In this document: in pieces, positions 1 through 9,029 of the stretch
How the letters are laid out: each line of letters starts with the position of its first letter
Position numbering within the stretch: the first letter of the stretch is position 1
Assembly (NCBI GenBank): GCA_951213105.1
Contig: OX578137.1
Location: 62,645,736 to 62,709,735 of the forward strand
DNA: 64,000 nt
Source of the DNA: Amaurobius ferox
Lineage: Eukaryota > Arthropoda > Arachnida > Araneae > Amaurobiidae
Direction: 5' to 3'
The notes under the pieces: generated by a model
Database searches by the model: none
What the model saw: only the letters and a program-made list of their open reading frames with translations
What the model was told of the DNA's origin: nothing
Program-made: the position numbers and the translations under genes

Positions 1-273
1 TAAAGGTGCTGCCTGTGTCTGGATGGCGGACAATGATGCATTTAGCGCTGTGCTTGCGTGTCGGGTGATATGACGGTCTTCTCGACTATTGGTCTGTCGA
101 GTGTGTCCTGAGCCTGACCGCCTTGTATGCGATCTCTCTCTCGTACACTGGTCCCAACACCTTCTCATAGTAAAGTCAGAACGGCCTATATGGCGGGCTA
201 CTGGCCGAGCTGACCACCCAACTTCCATCATCCCGACAATTCTTCCCCTCTTGAAACTCTGACAGCTGATCAT
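1..273 (-). CDS. Tc1/mariner transposase, N-terminal part (runs off left edge)
   Basis: Reading the minus strand from an ATG at 273-271 gives 91 uninterrupted codons to the window edge. The protein has the paired helix-turn-helix arrangement of Tc1-like transposases: a first basic HTH containing FKRGRIVGMMEVGWSARPVA, then a CWDQ segment, then an Arg/Gly-rich linker (RRSGSGHTRQT, a GRPR-like hook) leading to the second HTH (EDRHITRHA). These domains bind the terminal inverted repeats. The DDE catalytic core would lie beyond the left edge, so activity cannot be judged. The matching inverted repeat is at about 440-520, on the correct side of the start codon. No frameshift is seen within the part present. 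Family assignment is from motifs and is fairly secure. Confidence 0.8.
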   Translation of the reverse strand, partial: MISCQSFKRGRIVGMMEVGWSARPVARHIGRSDFTMRRCWDQCTRERSHTRRSGSGHTRQTNSREDRHITRHASTALNASLSAIQTQAAPL

Positions 274-522
274 ATTGTCTTCGATGGCGGCGTAACCTAA
301 TAAAAAGCGTCCTTCTGCAACAGATTAGGTACATTCAAAAAGCCTCTGCGTTCCTTTTTTCTGCGCCAGGGAGAACAATGTCCTATGGTGGCATTACGCA
401 ATGCGGAATCACGCTGTATTTCTATTCTTTTGCATATCTATCTAACACATACCTTCATGCCAAGTTTCGTTACGATCCCACAATTACTTCTTGGTGCGCA
501 AATTTTTATGGCAATGAGTGTA
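1..522 (-). mobile_element. Tc1-like DNA transposon, 5' portion with inverted repeat
   Basis: The right end at about 440-520 resembles both ends of the Tc1 element at 33601-34375. It shares the CACTC terminus, an A/T run, then CACCAAGAAGT followed by a segment reading (on the minus strand) like ATTGTGGGATCGTAACGA. A TA dinucleotide (521-522) follows the end, as expected for Tc1 target-site duplication. The transposase frame begins about 250 bases inside the end. The other half is outside the window. Confidence 0.75.
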
Positions 523-540
523 TATAAACTCCTAATCTCT

Positions 541-1200
541 GGCCCGTAGAAGGCGATCGAAAATACGTTAGATTCTGTCTGATGGTCGATACTATAAATG
601 TGAAAAGATTCAGTCTTCTAGGTCAAGAGGTAGGCTTCCGGATGGTCTAGAAAGACTTTTTGAAAAATATGATTTTCTCCGTCCCTGGGAGGTAAATCGA
701 AAATCCAGCTACGTTTTCTGTCCAATGGTCAATACTATACATGAGTAAGAATTCATCCTTTCAGGTTAACAGGAAGAGCTTCTGGAGGGCTTCAGTTGAG
801 TCAGAATTAGCACCGTAGTCGTTACTATAAGTGGGAAATAATTTAGTCTTCTAATTCAACAGGTGTTGGGGGTTTGAAAGGGGTCTGGAAATACAATTCA
901 ATCCCCTGTTGTCTCTGCCCTCGAGATGCAAATTGAAAATATGAATCCGTTAGGTTCTGCATAGTTAGATACTATACACTGCATAGTTAGATACATAGTG
1001 GTTAGATACTATATCAGTTTTCTAGGTCAACAGAGGAACTTCTAAAGGGTTTGGAAATACTTTTCCTAACCGACCATTTTCTCCGCCTCCGATGGGGTAA
1101 ATCGAAAATTCGGTTCAATTAGGTTCTGGACCATAGTCGATACTATGAATGTGCAAAAATTCAGCCATCTAGGTCACCGGAGATTTTTTGGAGGGTCAGG
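541..1200 (+). repeat. Degenerate tandem array of a ~150-bp repeat
   Basis: A motif of the form GGTCGATACTATAAGTGTG recurs near 583, 727, 816, 963 and 1135. Each time it is followed by a segment like ATTCAGTCTTCTAGGTCAA, then GGCTTCTGGAGGG, then TTTTCTCCGCC, then AAATCGAAAAT and a TTAGGTTCTG link to the next unit. Spacing is about 145-170 bases with one shortened unit. Units are well diverged. The same unit occurs at 6410-7320, 45340-45600 and 46980-47500. Confidence 0.7.
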
Positions 1201-1581
1201 AAAGACAAAGACACGTTAGACAATTATAATATATTAGTGATCTAAAATATTTTTTGGATTCAATATTTTAAATTAGACTATTTTTAAGAATAGTGTGAGA
1301 CCAGAAATATATCTCGCACCAAATTTAATTGAAACAGTTTTATGTTCAATATTTATGGCTGTCTGCAACAGATAACAAAGCTTCAAACGAAACGACGCCA
1401 GTTTTTACAACACCCTGACTGAGAGGTCAGTTGAAATCATAAATTTAGGTGAGTCAAGACAGGTGGGTCGAAGGACACTAAGAATAAGGTGAGGCTACGA
1501 AGGTGGTCAAAGATGTTGACCAATGTGCAAGATGTCTGGGCTCAGTGCCGTTAGGTCACCCAATCAGAGCCAAAGATGCGT

Positions 1582-1638
1582 GAAAGACCCTTACCACCCG
1601 ACTCACCCTAGAGTATGAACAGCTGGTTGAGTGGTCGG
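1582..1638 (-). mobile_element. Mini hairpin element 1 (SINE-tail-like, 57 bp)
   Basis: A 57-base unit that matches only the 3' hairpin tail of the 5S-headed SINE, in the same (minus) orientation. It is preceded by AGCCAAAGATGCGT (1568-1581) and followed by AGCCAAAGAGGTGT (1639-1652), a 14-base duplication with two mismatches. The arms ACCAC...GTGGT can pair. It may be an extremely 5'-truncated retrocopy. Confidence 0.6.
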
Positions 1639-1652
1639 AGCCAAAGAGGTGT

Positions 1653-1711
1653 AGAAAGCCCAGACCACACGACCAACCCGAAGGCTTATGGTAGCTGCTT
1701 GTGTGGCCGGG
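1653..1711 (-). mobile_element. Mini hairpin element 2 (59 bp)
   Basis: A second unit of the same kind, flanked on both sides by identical 14-mers AGCCAAAGAGGTGT (1639-1652 and 1712-1725). Read on the minus strand it begins CCCGGCCACAC, has a CCTTCGGG loop and ends GTGTGGTCTGGGC. Its stem CCACAC/GTGTGG differs in sequence from the SINE tail stem CCGTCC/GGACGG, yet both pair perfectly. Confidence 0.65.
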
Positions 1712-1725
1712 AGCCAAAGAGGTGT

Positions 1726-2107
1726 TGTTGAGACCCAGACCGTCCGACCTACCAGAAAGGTGTAAGGTAACTGTATGGACGGCCGGGAAGTGCCACCCAA
1801 TTTAGACCGGAACCCAGTGGGGGTGGCATCCACAGGGACCGTACCCTCCTTCCCCTACCACCAACCTCTCGGAAGGACTTACGGACCCACATGTTTAACG
1901 TGATCGTACTCCGCATGAACACGGCGGCATTTGTGGCAGCGTGCAAATCTAGCGCGCAAACCACGGGGATACCGCACCCGAGATGGCCAACAGCACGAGG
2001 CGTTCCGAGGTGGTCACCCACCAAGTACTAACCGCGCCCGATGCTGCTTCACTTCGGTGATCTAACGAGAACCGGTGTTTTCAGCACGGTACGGCCGTTG
2101 GCCCGGG
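1726..2107 (-). mobile_element. 5S-rRNA-derived SINE (SINE3 type), copy 1
   Basis: On the minus strand, about 2105 down to 1990 is a 5S rRNA-like head. It starts GCCAACGGCCGTACCGTGCT, contains GGTTCTCGTTAGATCACCGA and the box C region TGGGTGACCACCTCGG, and closes with GCTGTTGGC pairing back to the 5' end. The remaining ~265 bases are an unrelated body ending in a hairpin (CCGTCC/GGACGG) and a short (CAA)n tail. Flanks are identical 14-mers at 1712-1725 and 2108-2121. The long open frames here (1603-1833, 1749-2024) are not protein genes. It is not a functional 5S gene because the 5S part runs straight into SINE body without a T-run terminator. An internal Pol III promoter is expected to drive it. 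Confidence 0.88.
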
Positions 2108-2605
2108 AGCCAAAGAGGTGTGTCAGATCTCAGGCAAAAGAGCCACAACCAAAGGAGTAAAAAAAAATTCTGTAGACAGACAGAGAATATCGAATACCAG
2201 AGATGAAGTAAGATGGAATATCAGCAGACGTAGTTGGAGAGTTTAAGAAGTCGAAGTGACAGAGTTGAGGAGTACAAGAATGGCAGTGCAGTCAGAGTAC
2301 GAAGAATGTTAAGTGTGCAGTGAGCGACTACCGTACGAGACGACATACCACACTACGAGTTTGTATTGTACGGCGTACACTGATGGAACACGTATGACTG
2401 TACGAGCTGTGTATTAATGTTTAAAAACAACCAGAAGGTATGTGCTCCACTACGGTTGAATGCAAGTCATTGAATCTGTTGATAACTACATTTTAATGGT
2501 CTCACACTTTCTCGCTCTGGTACAATTAATGGTAATCATTGTTGTAATTAAGTTATTAGTTAATACGGGTTGTTAATAAATAGTTTTAAAGTTAAAAAAA
2601 ATGAT

Positions 2606-3232
2606 GTGTGAGACCAGAAATAGATCTCACACCAGATTTAAGTGAGACAGTTTTATGTACAATATTTATGGCTGCCTGCAATAGCCAATAATGCTTTGGA
2701 CGAAACGACGCCAGTTTTTACAACACCCTGACTGAGAGGTCAGTTGAAACCTTAAATTTAGGGACTTCAAGACAGGTGGGTCGAAGGACACCAAGGATAA
2801 GGTGATGCCACGAAGGTGGTCAAAGGTGTTGACCAATGTGCAAGATGTCTGGGCTCAGTGCCTTAGGTCACCCAATCAGAGCCAAAGGGGCGTATCAGAC
2901 CTAAGGAAAAAGAATCACAACCAAAGAAGTAAAAAAAAGATGTAAAGTTCAGTAGACAGACAGAGAATATTGAATAGCAGAGATGACGTAAGATAGAATA
3001 TCAGCAGACGTAGTTGGAGAGTTCGAGAAGTTGAAGTGACAGAGTTGCTCCACCACAGAGTTGCTCCACTATGTGCTCCACTACTAATGTATGCAGGTCA
3101 TTGAACATTTTGATAACTATATTTTAATGGTCTCACACTTTCTCGCTCAGGCACAATTAATGGTAATCATTGTTGTAATTGAGTTATTAGTTGACCCATG
3201 TTGTTAATAAATAGATTTATTTTAAAGTTAAA
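2606..3232 (+). repeat. LTR-like/TIR-bounded repeat, copy B
   Basis: It begins GTGTGAGACCAGAAATAGAT and ends AATAGATTTATTTTAAAGTT. It lacks the SINE chain of copy A and about 130 bases of internal sequence (copy A ~2290-2400). It abuts copy A with only a few A-rich bases between. The inner pair GTGTGAGA...TCTCACAC near its start can form an 8-bp stem. Confidence 0.6.
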
Positions 3233-3445
3233 ATGGTGCAATCACGAGCTGTATATTAATGTTTAAAGACAACCAGAAGGTATGTGCTCCACTACTATTG
3301 TATGCAGGTCATTGAACCTTTTGATAACTACATTTTAATGGTCTCACACTTCCTCGTTCCGGCTAAATTAATGGTAATTATTGTTGTAATTGAGTTATTA
3401 GTTGATCCATGTTGTTAATAAATAGTTTTATTTTAAAGTTAACCT
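3233..3445 (+). repeat. LTR-like repeat, 5'-truncated copy C
   Basis: It matches only the 3' third of copies A and B: ACGAGCTGTATATTAATGTT, GAAGGTATGTGCTCCACTAC, TGGTCTCACAC (3339-3349) and AATAAATAG. It is directly adjacent to copy B, giving a head-to-tail run of two and a third copies. Confidence 0.55.
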
Positions 3446-4290
3446 TTTGCTTTCGGGTGAGACAGCGTCAATCCTAAACGAAGAACCTCTCAAAAAGACA
3501 GGTATTTGACATACCCTATTCCAACAGTTTGATTCCCCTTTGCAGGCATTGGCGTCCATGCATTTATGACCCTTGAGTAGTCAACATACAGTTGATCATG
3601 TGAAAAAGCAGCAGGTAATTAGGTCTATCCCCACAGTATTGAGTGTCTGACATCGTTTTGCTGTCTGCTCTTGCTTATAAAGCTTCCACAATTTTATGGT
3701 AAAGGACCAAATAAAGATCGGGTAAAGTTTTGGATTTTGTATTGCATTTATTTCAGTCTCAAAAACGATTAGATCACGTTAATTTGGAGACTCAAATATC
3801 GACTCAGTCTCATTTTTTTGGAAGTGCATATAGTCATTGGGTCACGCTGAAAGCGAGAAAACAGCCAGGAAGACAGACGAGTGCCTATCATTTGAGTGGA
3901 ACTAAAGGATACCCATAAGAAGTCATGAAATTCGTTATAGCCGTTCTCCTGTGATGAAGAGACAGACAATTCATTCAATTTTATTCATATAGATTTGTGA
4001 CATATTGGCAAAATTAGCATCAATCCACCAGCATGCCGCCAAATAAATTGAAATTAATTAAAGATTATTAATTCAATAACATTCAAAAATAGTGTGCATT
4101 ATATTATTTCACATGGCGAAACAACTATAAACCATTAAAATGAATGTAAATAGAAAAATTGAGGATATCATGAATGGAACAAAAGTCAAGCTTTCTTAAA
4201 TGAACATTTTCCAATTTAAAAATTATTTCTTAGAAATCTCAAATGGAGGGTGAAAAAACACGATTCATACTCTGTATCCATCAATAATCT
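3446..4290. other. Unassigned intergenic DNA
   Basis: No recognisable gene or repeat. A CTTATAAAGC TATA-like box occurs near 3674 with no supporting context. The small frames at 3730-3978 show no domain and overlap on both strands. Confidence 0.4.
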
Positions 4291-4309
4291 ATATTTAGTA
4301 CGGATAAGT

Positions 4310-4485
4310 AGTCTGTTGACATGCAAAACGTATCTCGTATATTAGAACCGCATGGGAATTCTCCACTGCTGGGATTGTGTGTCCTCCCATCGCGGAATCT
4401 ATATTGAAATTTTCGCACACCAGAGGAGTTCTGGAAAAATTCCTACAAAGTAGCACTTTTGCAACGATTATAGCTGAGTTACAGT
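4310..4485 (+). repeat. Dispersed repeat, two-copy family (mate at 9820-9985)
   Basis: The two segments share GTTGACATGC near the start, then TGGGAATTCTCCACT, GGGATTG-like and GGATTGCGTGTGT-like blocks, a CAATATT-like block and an AGAGGAGTTCTGGA-like block in the same order and orientation. They are clearly related but diverged. The frame on the minus strand here (4295-4648) has no recognisable domain and is probably fortuitous. Confidence 0.5.
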
Positions 4486-4715
4486 AATAAAGGGAATCTT
4501 TTAGATATGGAGATTTTATTCGCAAGAACAACATATGGCAAAAAAGGATAGAGTGCATCGAGGACATGATTGGCTTCCTTCTTGCCTTTTGAGGAAATCC
4601 TTGCTTCCTGACAGATGTGTCATAACTGGGGACGGGAACGGGTTTCACGCATAGATGTTACAAGTATAGATACGCTAAGGTGATTTTTTCTGCTCTCCAA
4701 TCTAGTAGAACGTGT

Positions 4716-4830
4716 CACGTGATGGATACGTTTTATAGAATGGGATAGCATTGCCTCCATACTGCAACAGTAGCAAGTCCCGCCCAATAGCGGGTCTAGT
4801 ATATAAGGTCTGTGATTTCACGAAGAAGGG
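4716..4830 (+). promoter_or_regulatory. Possible Pol II promoter (E-box, GC/CCAAT box, TATA)
   Basis: In order on the plus strand: palindromic CACGTG (4716-4721), the composite CCCGCCCAATAGCGGG (4779-4794) combining a GC box with CCAAT inside a palindrome, and TATATAAG (4800-4807). A start site would fall near 4830, and a TGACATCA CRE-like site follows near 4850. The spacing is plausible, but no convincing exon follows. It could be the promoter of an unrecognised repeat. Confidence 0.3.
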
Positions 4831-5254
4831 GGGATTACTCTCTCCGAAGTCATGACATCACAATATGGTTTATTATATGTTGTTCTAAACGAGAGAATTT
4901 TTAAAGCGTTTGTTGGATTTTAAAGATTTGTGAGTTGCGGTAGAATTTGAGTTAGAAATTTGCATCTTTTATTCCAGGTAACGCCGGACACTGTACTAGG
5001 TTTAAATATTTGAGATTTATGATAGTATATAATTCATATAAGTATTTATGAGATGATGTTTCTAAGATGATGAGAAGAGTATTAGGAAGAAGCTCATCAA
5101 AGGGCAAGGATAATCATTTTTTCAAGAAGAAGAAAAGGATATCTTGCATGGACATTTATAAAAAGAAACTGCATCATATATACAGAAACTGCCCCATATA
5201 TAAAAGAAACTGCACCACTGATCTCAACTTGACTTCAAATATTCTTATTTCTTA

Positions 5255-5693
5255 TTGACCTGCCGAACATTTGTTTGCGTTTAAAATCAATAGACTCCCA
5301 GTATTCACCGATTGTAATATTTGTACCAAAGTTCATTCGAAACGCTCGATTCGTCTGTCATATATCGCTTCCACAGTCTCACAGACACACACACATATAG
5401 GCATCGATTCAAAAACATTTGATTCGAGTTCAGAGATGCTTGAAATGTGCTTCATCAAGGGGTTGAAAATTCGAATCCAAATTTTCGACAGAAGAGCACA
5501 TTTCAAGCATCTATGAACTCGAATCGAATGTTTTTGAATCGATGCCTATATGTGTGTGTGTGTCTGTGAGACTGTGGAAGCGATATATGACAGACGAATC
5601 GAGCGTTTCGAATGAAATTTGGTACAAATATTACAATCGGTGAATACTGGGAGTCTATTGATTTTAACCGCAAACAAATGTTCGTCAGGTCAA
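5255..5693. repeat. Large near-perfect palindrome (~205-bp arms)
   Basis: The left arm starts TTGACCTGCCGAACATTTG (5255). The right arm ends with the reverse complement CAAATGTTCGTCAGGTCAA (to 5693). The arms match across at least 195 bases with only a handful of substitutions and one CA-repeat length difference. A spacer of roughly 40 bases lies near 5453-5495. Each arm contains a (CA)n run and a GATTCGAGTTCA...GATGCTTGAAATG block. Single, diverged arm-like copies occur at 8505-8740 and 25985-26165. The small frames 5271-5516 and 5619-5915 lie in the arms and are not genes. Confidence 0.9.
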
Positions 5694-5699
5694 CACATT

Positions 5700-6400
5700 T
5701 TCGATAAAAATTTTGAAAAAATCTTTGATAAGTCAGAATATTTAGTTATGTTCAGTAAATTTGCAACGCTAAAAGCATTTTGTATTGTTAAAAACATTGT
5801 GTTGTGGATATTATACATCATTTTTCACTGTGAAAGAAGTAAATTGATTGTATTATATAGTAAAAGTCATGTGCTGACCACATCATATTTTTTCATGTTA
5901 AATTCTGTTTCATAGAAAATTTTCTAAACATTTTATCATTAATCATATCTTTCATCCTAAACACATAGGAATTCTATACTCCAGAGGTAGCGCGTACTTC
6001 TACAAGGCAATCGATATGGTTAACCTCTTATATTTGCAGTTACGACCAAGCACCGATAGAGGAACAATTTACTACCAAATTGTATCTGAGTCATTAGATG
6101 AGATTTATATGGATGAATAGGAACTCAAGTATACAGAGGTGAGTGTTTAGATGATTCGGTGCACATTAATATCAAAATAAATAAACGGAAATAACTGCAC
6201 TATTTTGGAGAGTTACAGAGTAGATAAAATGCGTTTTATATGTAGGGAATTTATTTATTTAGTTGCTTAAGTCTGTCAATGACAGGGAAACTAACACTTT
6301 AAAATTAAATTATAAAACTTTTTAATAAATTTTATTTTGTTTAACAATGTATGTAGTTTCACTCAATAAATAGTCGTATTAATAAAAAATTACTCTAGTT
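5700..6400. other. Unassigned A+T-rich DNA
   Basis: No gene or repeat family recognised; short frames only. Confidence 0.4.
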
Positions 6401-6404
6401 AGGT

Positions 6405-7320
6405 CTGTCTCACGGTCGATATGATAAACGTACAAATGTCAGCCAGTGTTTCTTTCAGGCATACATCCAGGGGTGGGTGAGAGGAAGCCTCACCGAAGAC
6501 GATTATTCGCCTCCCCGGAGACATTTTATGTTACTAAATTCAGGGTATAATAAAAAAAAACAGTTTTGCTTCTTTTGATGGAACAGATTTGGAATAGTGC
6601 AATAGTTACTATATAGTAATTACTTTTATACACGTAAATATAGTAGTTAAAATTGCTTATATATAATTATATATTTATATAGGGCAAATATGGTCTATAT
6701 AATCATATATGTATGGTTTATATAGAAAACTTGTCCTCCTTAAAGTTTCATTCGCTTCCCTTCCCCCGGTTAAAAAGTCCTGAAAGAAACTTTCTTAGGG
6801 AGTGACTCCTGGAGGATCTAGAAAGAATGTGCGACCCCCCCCCCCTACCATTCTGTTTTGATTTCCACTGGAAAATAAATTTAATATTCGGTTCCGTTAA
6901 ATTCTGTCACGTGAGCAATTTTTATTGTGTACAAATATTCAGCTTTCTAAGTCACAATATGGGGCTTCTGAAGAGTGTGAAAAGTCTAAAAAACTCATTT
7001 TCTCCACACCACTGGGGCGATGCCTCTGAGCGAGTCGAGTGGCCTGGATTTTCGACACCACTGGGAGGAAGGGATTGAAAATTTGGCTACATTAGATTCT
7101 ATTCCGTCGTCGATACTATAAGTGTGAACAGATTCGGCAGTCTATGTCAGCAGGTAAAGTTTCTGTGAGGTAAGACTTCTCGAAATCAATCCTTTTCTCT
7201 CCCCACTGGGGAGATTAAAATTCCGGCCTCGTTATGTGCTGTCTCATGGTTGATACTATAACAGCGCAAATATTTAGTTTTCGAGGTAAATGGGTGAATT
7301 ATGGAGGATGTGGAAGGACA
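6405..7320 (+). repeat. Scattered units of the ~150-bp repeat
   Basis: Units are recognised by GGTCGATATGATAAACG (6413), the TTTTATTGTGTACAAA block (6918), GTCGATACTATAAGTGTG (7110) and GGTTGATACTATAACAGCG (7246), with the intervening CTTCTGAAGAG, TTTTCTCC and AATTCGGC-like blocks. Non-repeat A+T-rich DNA including a TATATA-rich stretch (6600-6725) separates the first unit from the rest. Confidence 0.6.
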
Positions 7321-7837
7321 AAAACATTAAGTAATTATTACATAGACCAGGGTTGGTTCCCAAGACTCGGAATCAGCTCTTTAGCAAATGAACTTTTTAA
7401 AGGAACTAAACATAATCACCTTACGTTTATGATTTTGATGTCTGGGCCTTCTTATAAATTATTTTTCTCGGGATTCTGTTAAAAACCATTGATATCTTTT
7501 ATCACTTTCAAATATATATACAGTTTCAGTGTAGGCTATTTTAGTTGCAATAGCTTTTAAGAATCGTCTGTTATCTTGTGATATATTATTGATATTAGCA
7601 TTCATTTATCATTACTATTTTAAACATAAATCGAATAGTTTGATGTATCCGATACATAAATTTATCTACCGATTAAATAATTTAGATTTTGCGAGTAATT
7701 AGAAACATAAATTGTATCTTTATCACTCTATATCATTAAAAATAAAATGTTTTTTTGAAGATCGGATATAAATAAATACGCCACTTTTTATGTAATTTTC
7801 TTCATTCATTCTTTAGATATATCACGTTTCTATAGAA

Positions 7838-7905
7838 AAAAAAATATGATGTGGGCAACACATGACTTTCCTTATATAATGCAATAAATTTACTACTTTT
7901 ACAGT
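7838..7905 (+). repeat. Dispersed repeat with GATGTGGGCAACACATGAC core
   Basis: Core GATGTGGGCAACACATGAC followed by TTTCCTTATATAATGCAAT and a CTTTTACAG end. Relatives are at 27228-27290, 29218-29390, 48826-49020 and 60641-60690, all in the same orientation. Confidence 0.55.
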
Positions 7906-7969
7906 TACAAAAATATTATTCTTATAATAGATAATCATATTCTTTCCAAGATATTGAATTTTATTCAAT

Positions 7970-8110
7970 TAGTCGTCATTTTCATTGATTTAGCGTCATT
8001 TTTATTCATTTGGCGAGATTTTCGTTAATTTGGCAACATTTAAAAATGTCGCCAAGTTGGCGACATTCCTCTAAATCCGTCGCCAAAATCTCGCCAAGCG
8101 TTATGGACGG
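7970..8110. repeat. Nested palindrome; fragment of Helitron-like internal sequence
   Basis: The perfect palindrome AATGTCGCCAA-G-TTGGCGACATT (8045-8067) is nested inside an outer pair GGCGAGATTTT...AAAATCTCGCC (about 8012-8095). The TTGGCGA/TCGCCAA motifs recur in the Helitron-like copies (for example 54200-54240, 57700-57760 and 58060-58160), which suggests a fragment of that family. Confidence 0.55.
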
Positions 8111-8504
8111 AGAAATAAATTATTCTTACAACGGATAAATGACTATTGGCGCTCAAATACAAAAGTTTTACTCAAAGTATCTTTTCTCGTGAATGGAACG
8201 AGTTAGATCCACGAGAATGATGTCAGCAAATTTATCTCATGATATTACATATGAAAAGTGAACATGTTTCTTAACAGTTATCAGTTTTTTTTAATCTATG
8301 GGATTTTTTGATAAATTTATTTGAAACATGTGCAATATCTCGAGAACGGTTCATGCTAGCGTTCTAAAGTTTATGTCAATCGTTTTCTAAGGAAAAATTA
8401 CATGAGAAATGTCTATTTGCGTAACTTTATTAAAGGTTTTGATTTTTTGATGACTTTTTTCAAAATTTCACTCGAAAATTTAGGGGGGTTCTGAACATTC
8501 GATT

Positions 8505-8740
8505 CTGTTTTAAAGCAATAAGCTTCCAGTATTCACGGATTGTGATTTTTGTACCAAATTTCATTCGAATCGCTTCATTGGTTCGTGAGATATCGTCTCC
8601 GTAGGCACATTGACACACACACACACACACACACACATCACTTCAAAAATGTTCGATTCGTGATCAGGGATGCTTGAAACGTGCTCTCCCGTCGAAAACT
8701 CGCATTCGAATTTTCGATCCCGCACAATACTTTTCTTAAA
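8505..8740 (+). repeat. Single-arm relative of the 5255-5693 palindrome
   Basis: It shares AATAAGCTTCCAGTATTCACGG-like sequence, GTACCAAATTTCATTCGAA, a (CA)n run, the block around GTTCGATTCG and GGGATGCTTGAAACGTGCTC. After these comes TCGAAAACTCGCATTCGAA, the end block also seen at 29785-29840. Minus-strand frame 8561-8821 is spurious (poly CVCV from the CA repeat). Confidence 0.6.
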
Positions 8741-9029
8741 CATTATGTATATAAGGGAAGTAATATATATTGAAAAATATAGAGAGAGAACGTTTTTGAT
8801 AACTACTAAAAATGCTGCCATTGCGTTCCAGTTAAAAGAATTTATAAAGTTTTTACGGATAATACTAGCCTATATTTAATCCTTTTTCGATTATTTTTCA
8901 TTTAGATAAAAAATCTGTAATATTTCAAGAACAATGCAAGTTAGCGACCCATAAATTATGTCATTTGCTTTTAGTATATAAAAAATGTTCAAAAGGAAAT
9001 GCTAGAAAAGGCGTAAGACCTTGCAGAGG

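Larger units (their letters stand above)
1293..2600 (+). repeat. LTR-like/TIR-bounded repeat, copy A (interrupted by SINE chain)
   Basis: It starts with GTGTGAGACCAG, contains the reverse complement TGGTCTCACAC near 2503-2513, and ends in a segment with AATAAATAG followed by AAAGTTAA. Aligning it by eye to copy B (2606-3232) shows long matching stretches at both ends. The 1582-2121 segment is absent from copy B and is the inserted SINE chain. The AATAAA near the end suits an LTR; the inverted GTGTGAGACCA pair would suit a TIR element. No coding sequence is attached, so I leave the class open. Confidence 0.6.

Noticed and set aside
1749..2024. A 91-codon protein also encoded at 25631-25906 and 46541-46789
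   Set aside because: It looks conserved only because all copies are the same 5S-headed SINE. The frame spans rRNA-derived and SINE body sequence and overlaps other frames equally well.
5271..5915. Two small proteins at 5271-5516 and 5619-5915
   Set aside because: Both lie in or beside the arms of the palindrome; arm sequence is repeat DNA containing a CA microsatellite.
8561..8821. Cys/Val-repeat peptide
   Set aside because: It is the translation of a (CA)n microsatellite.
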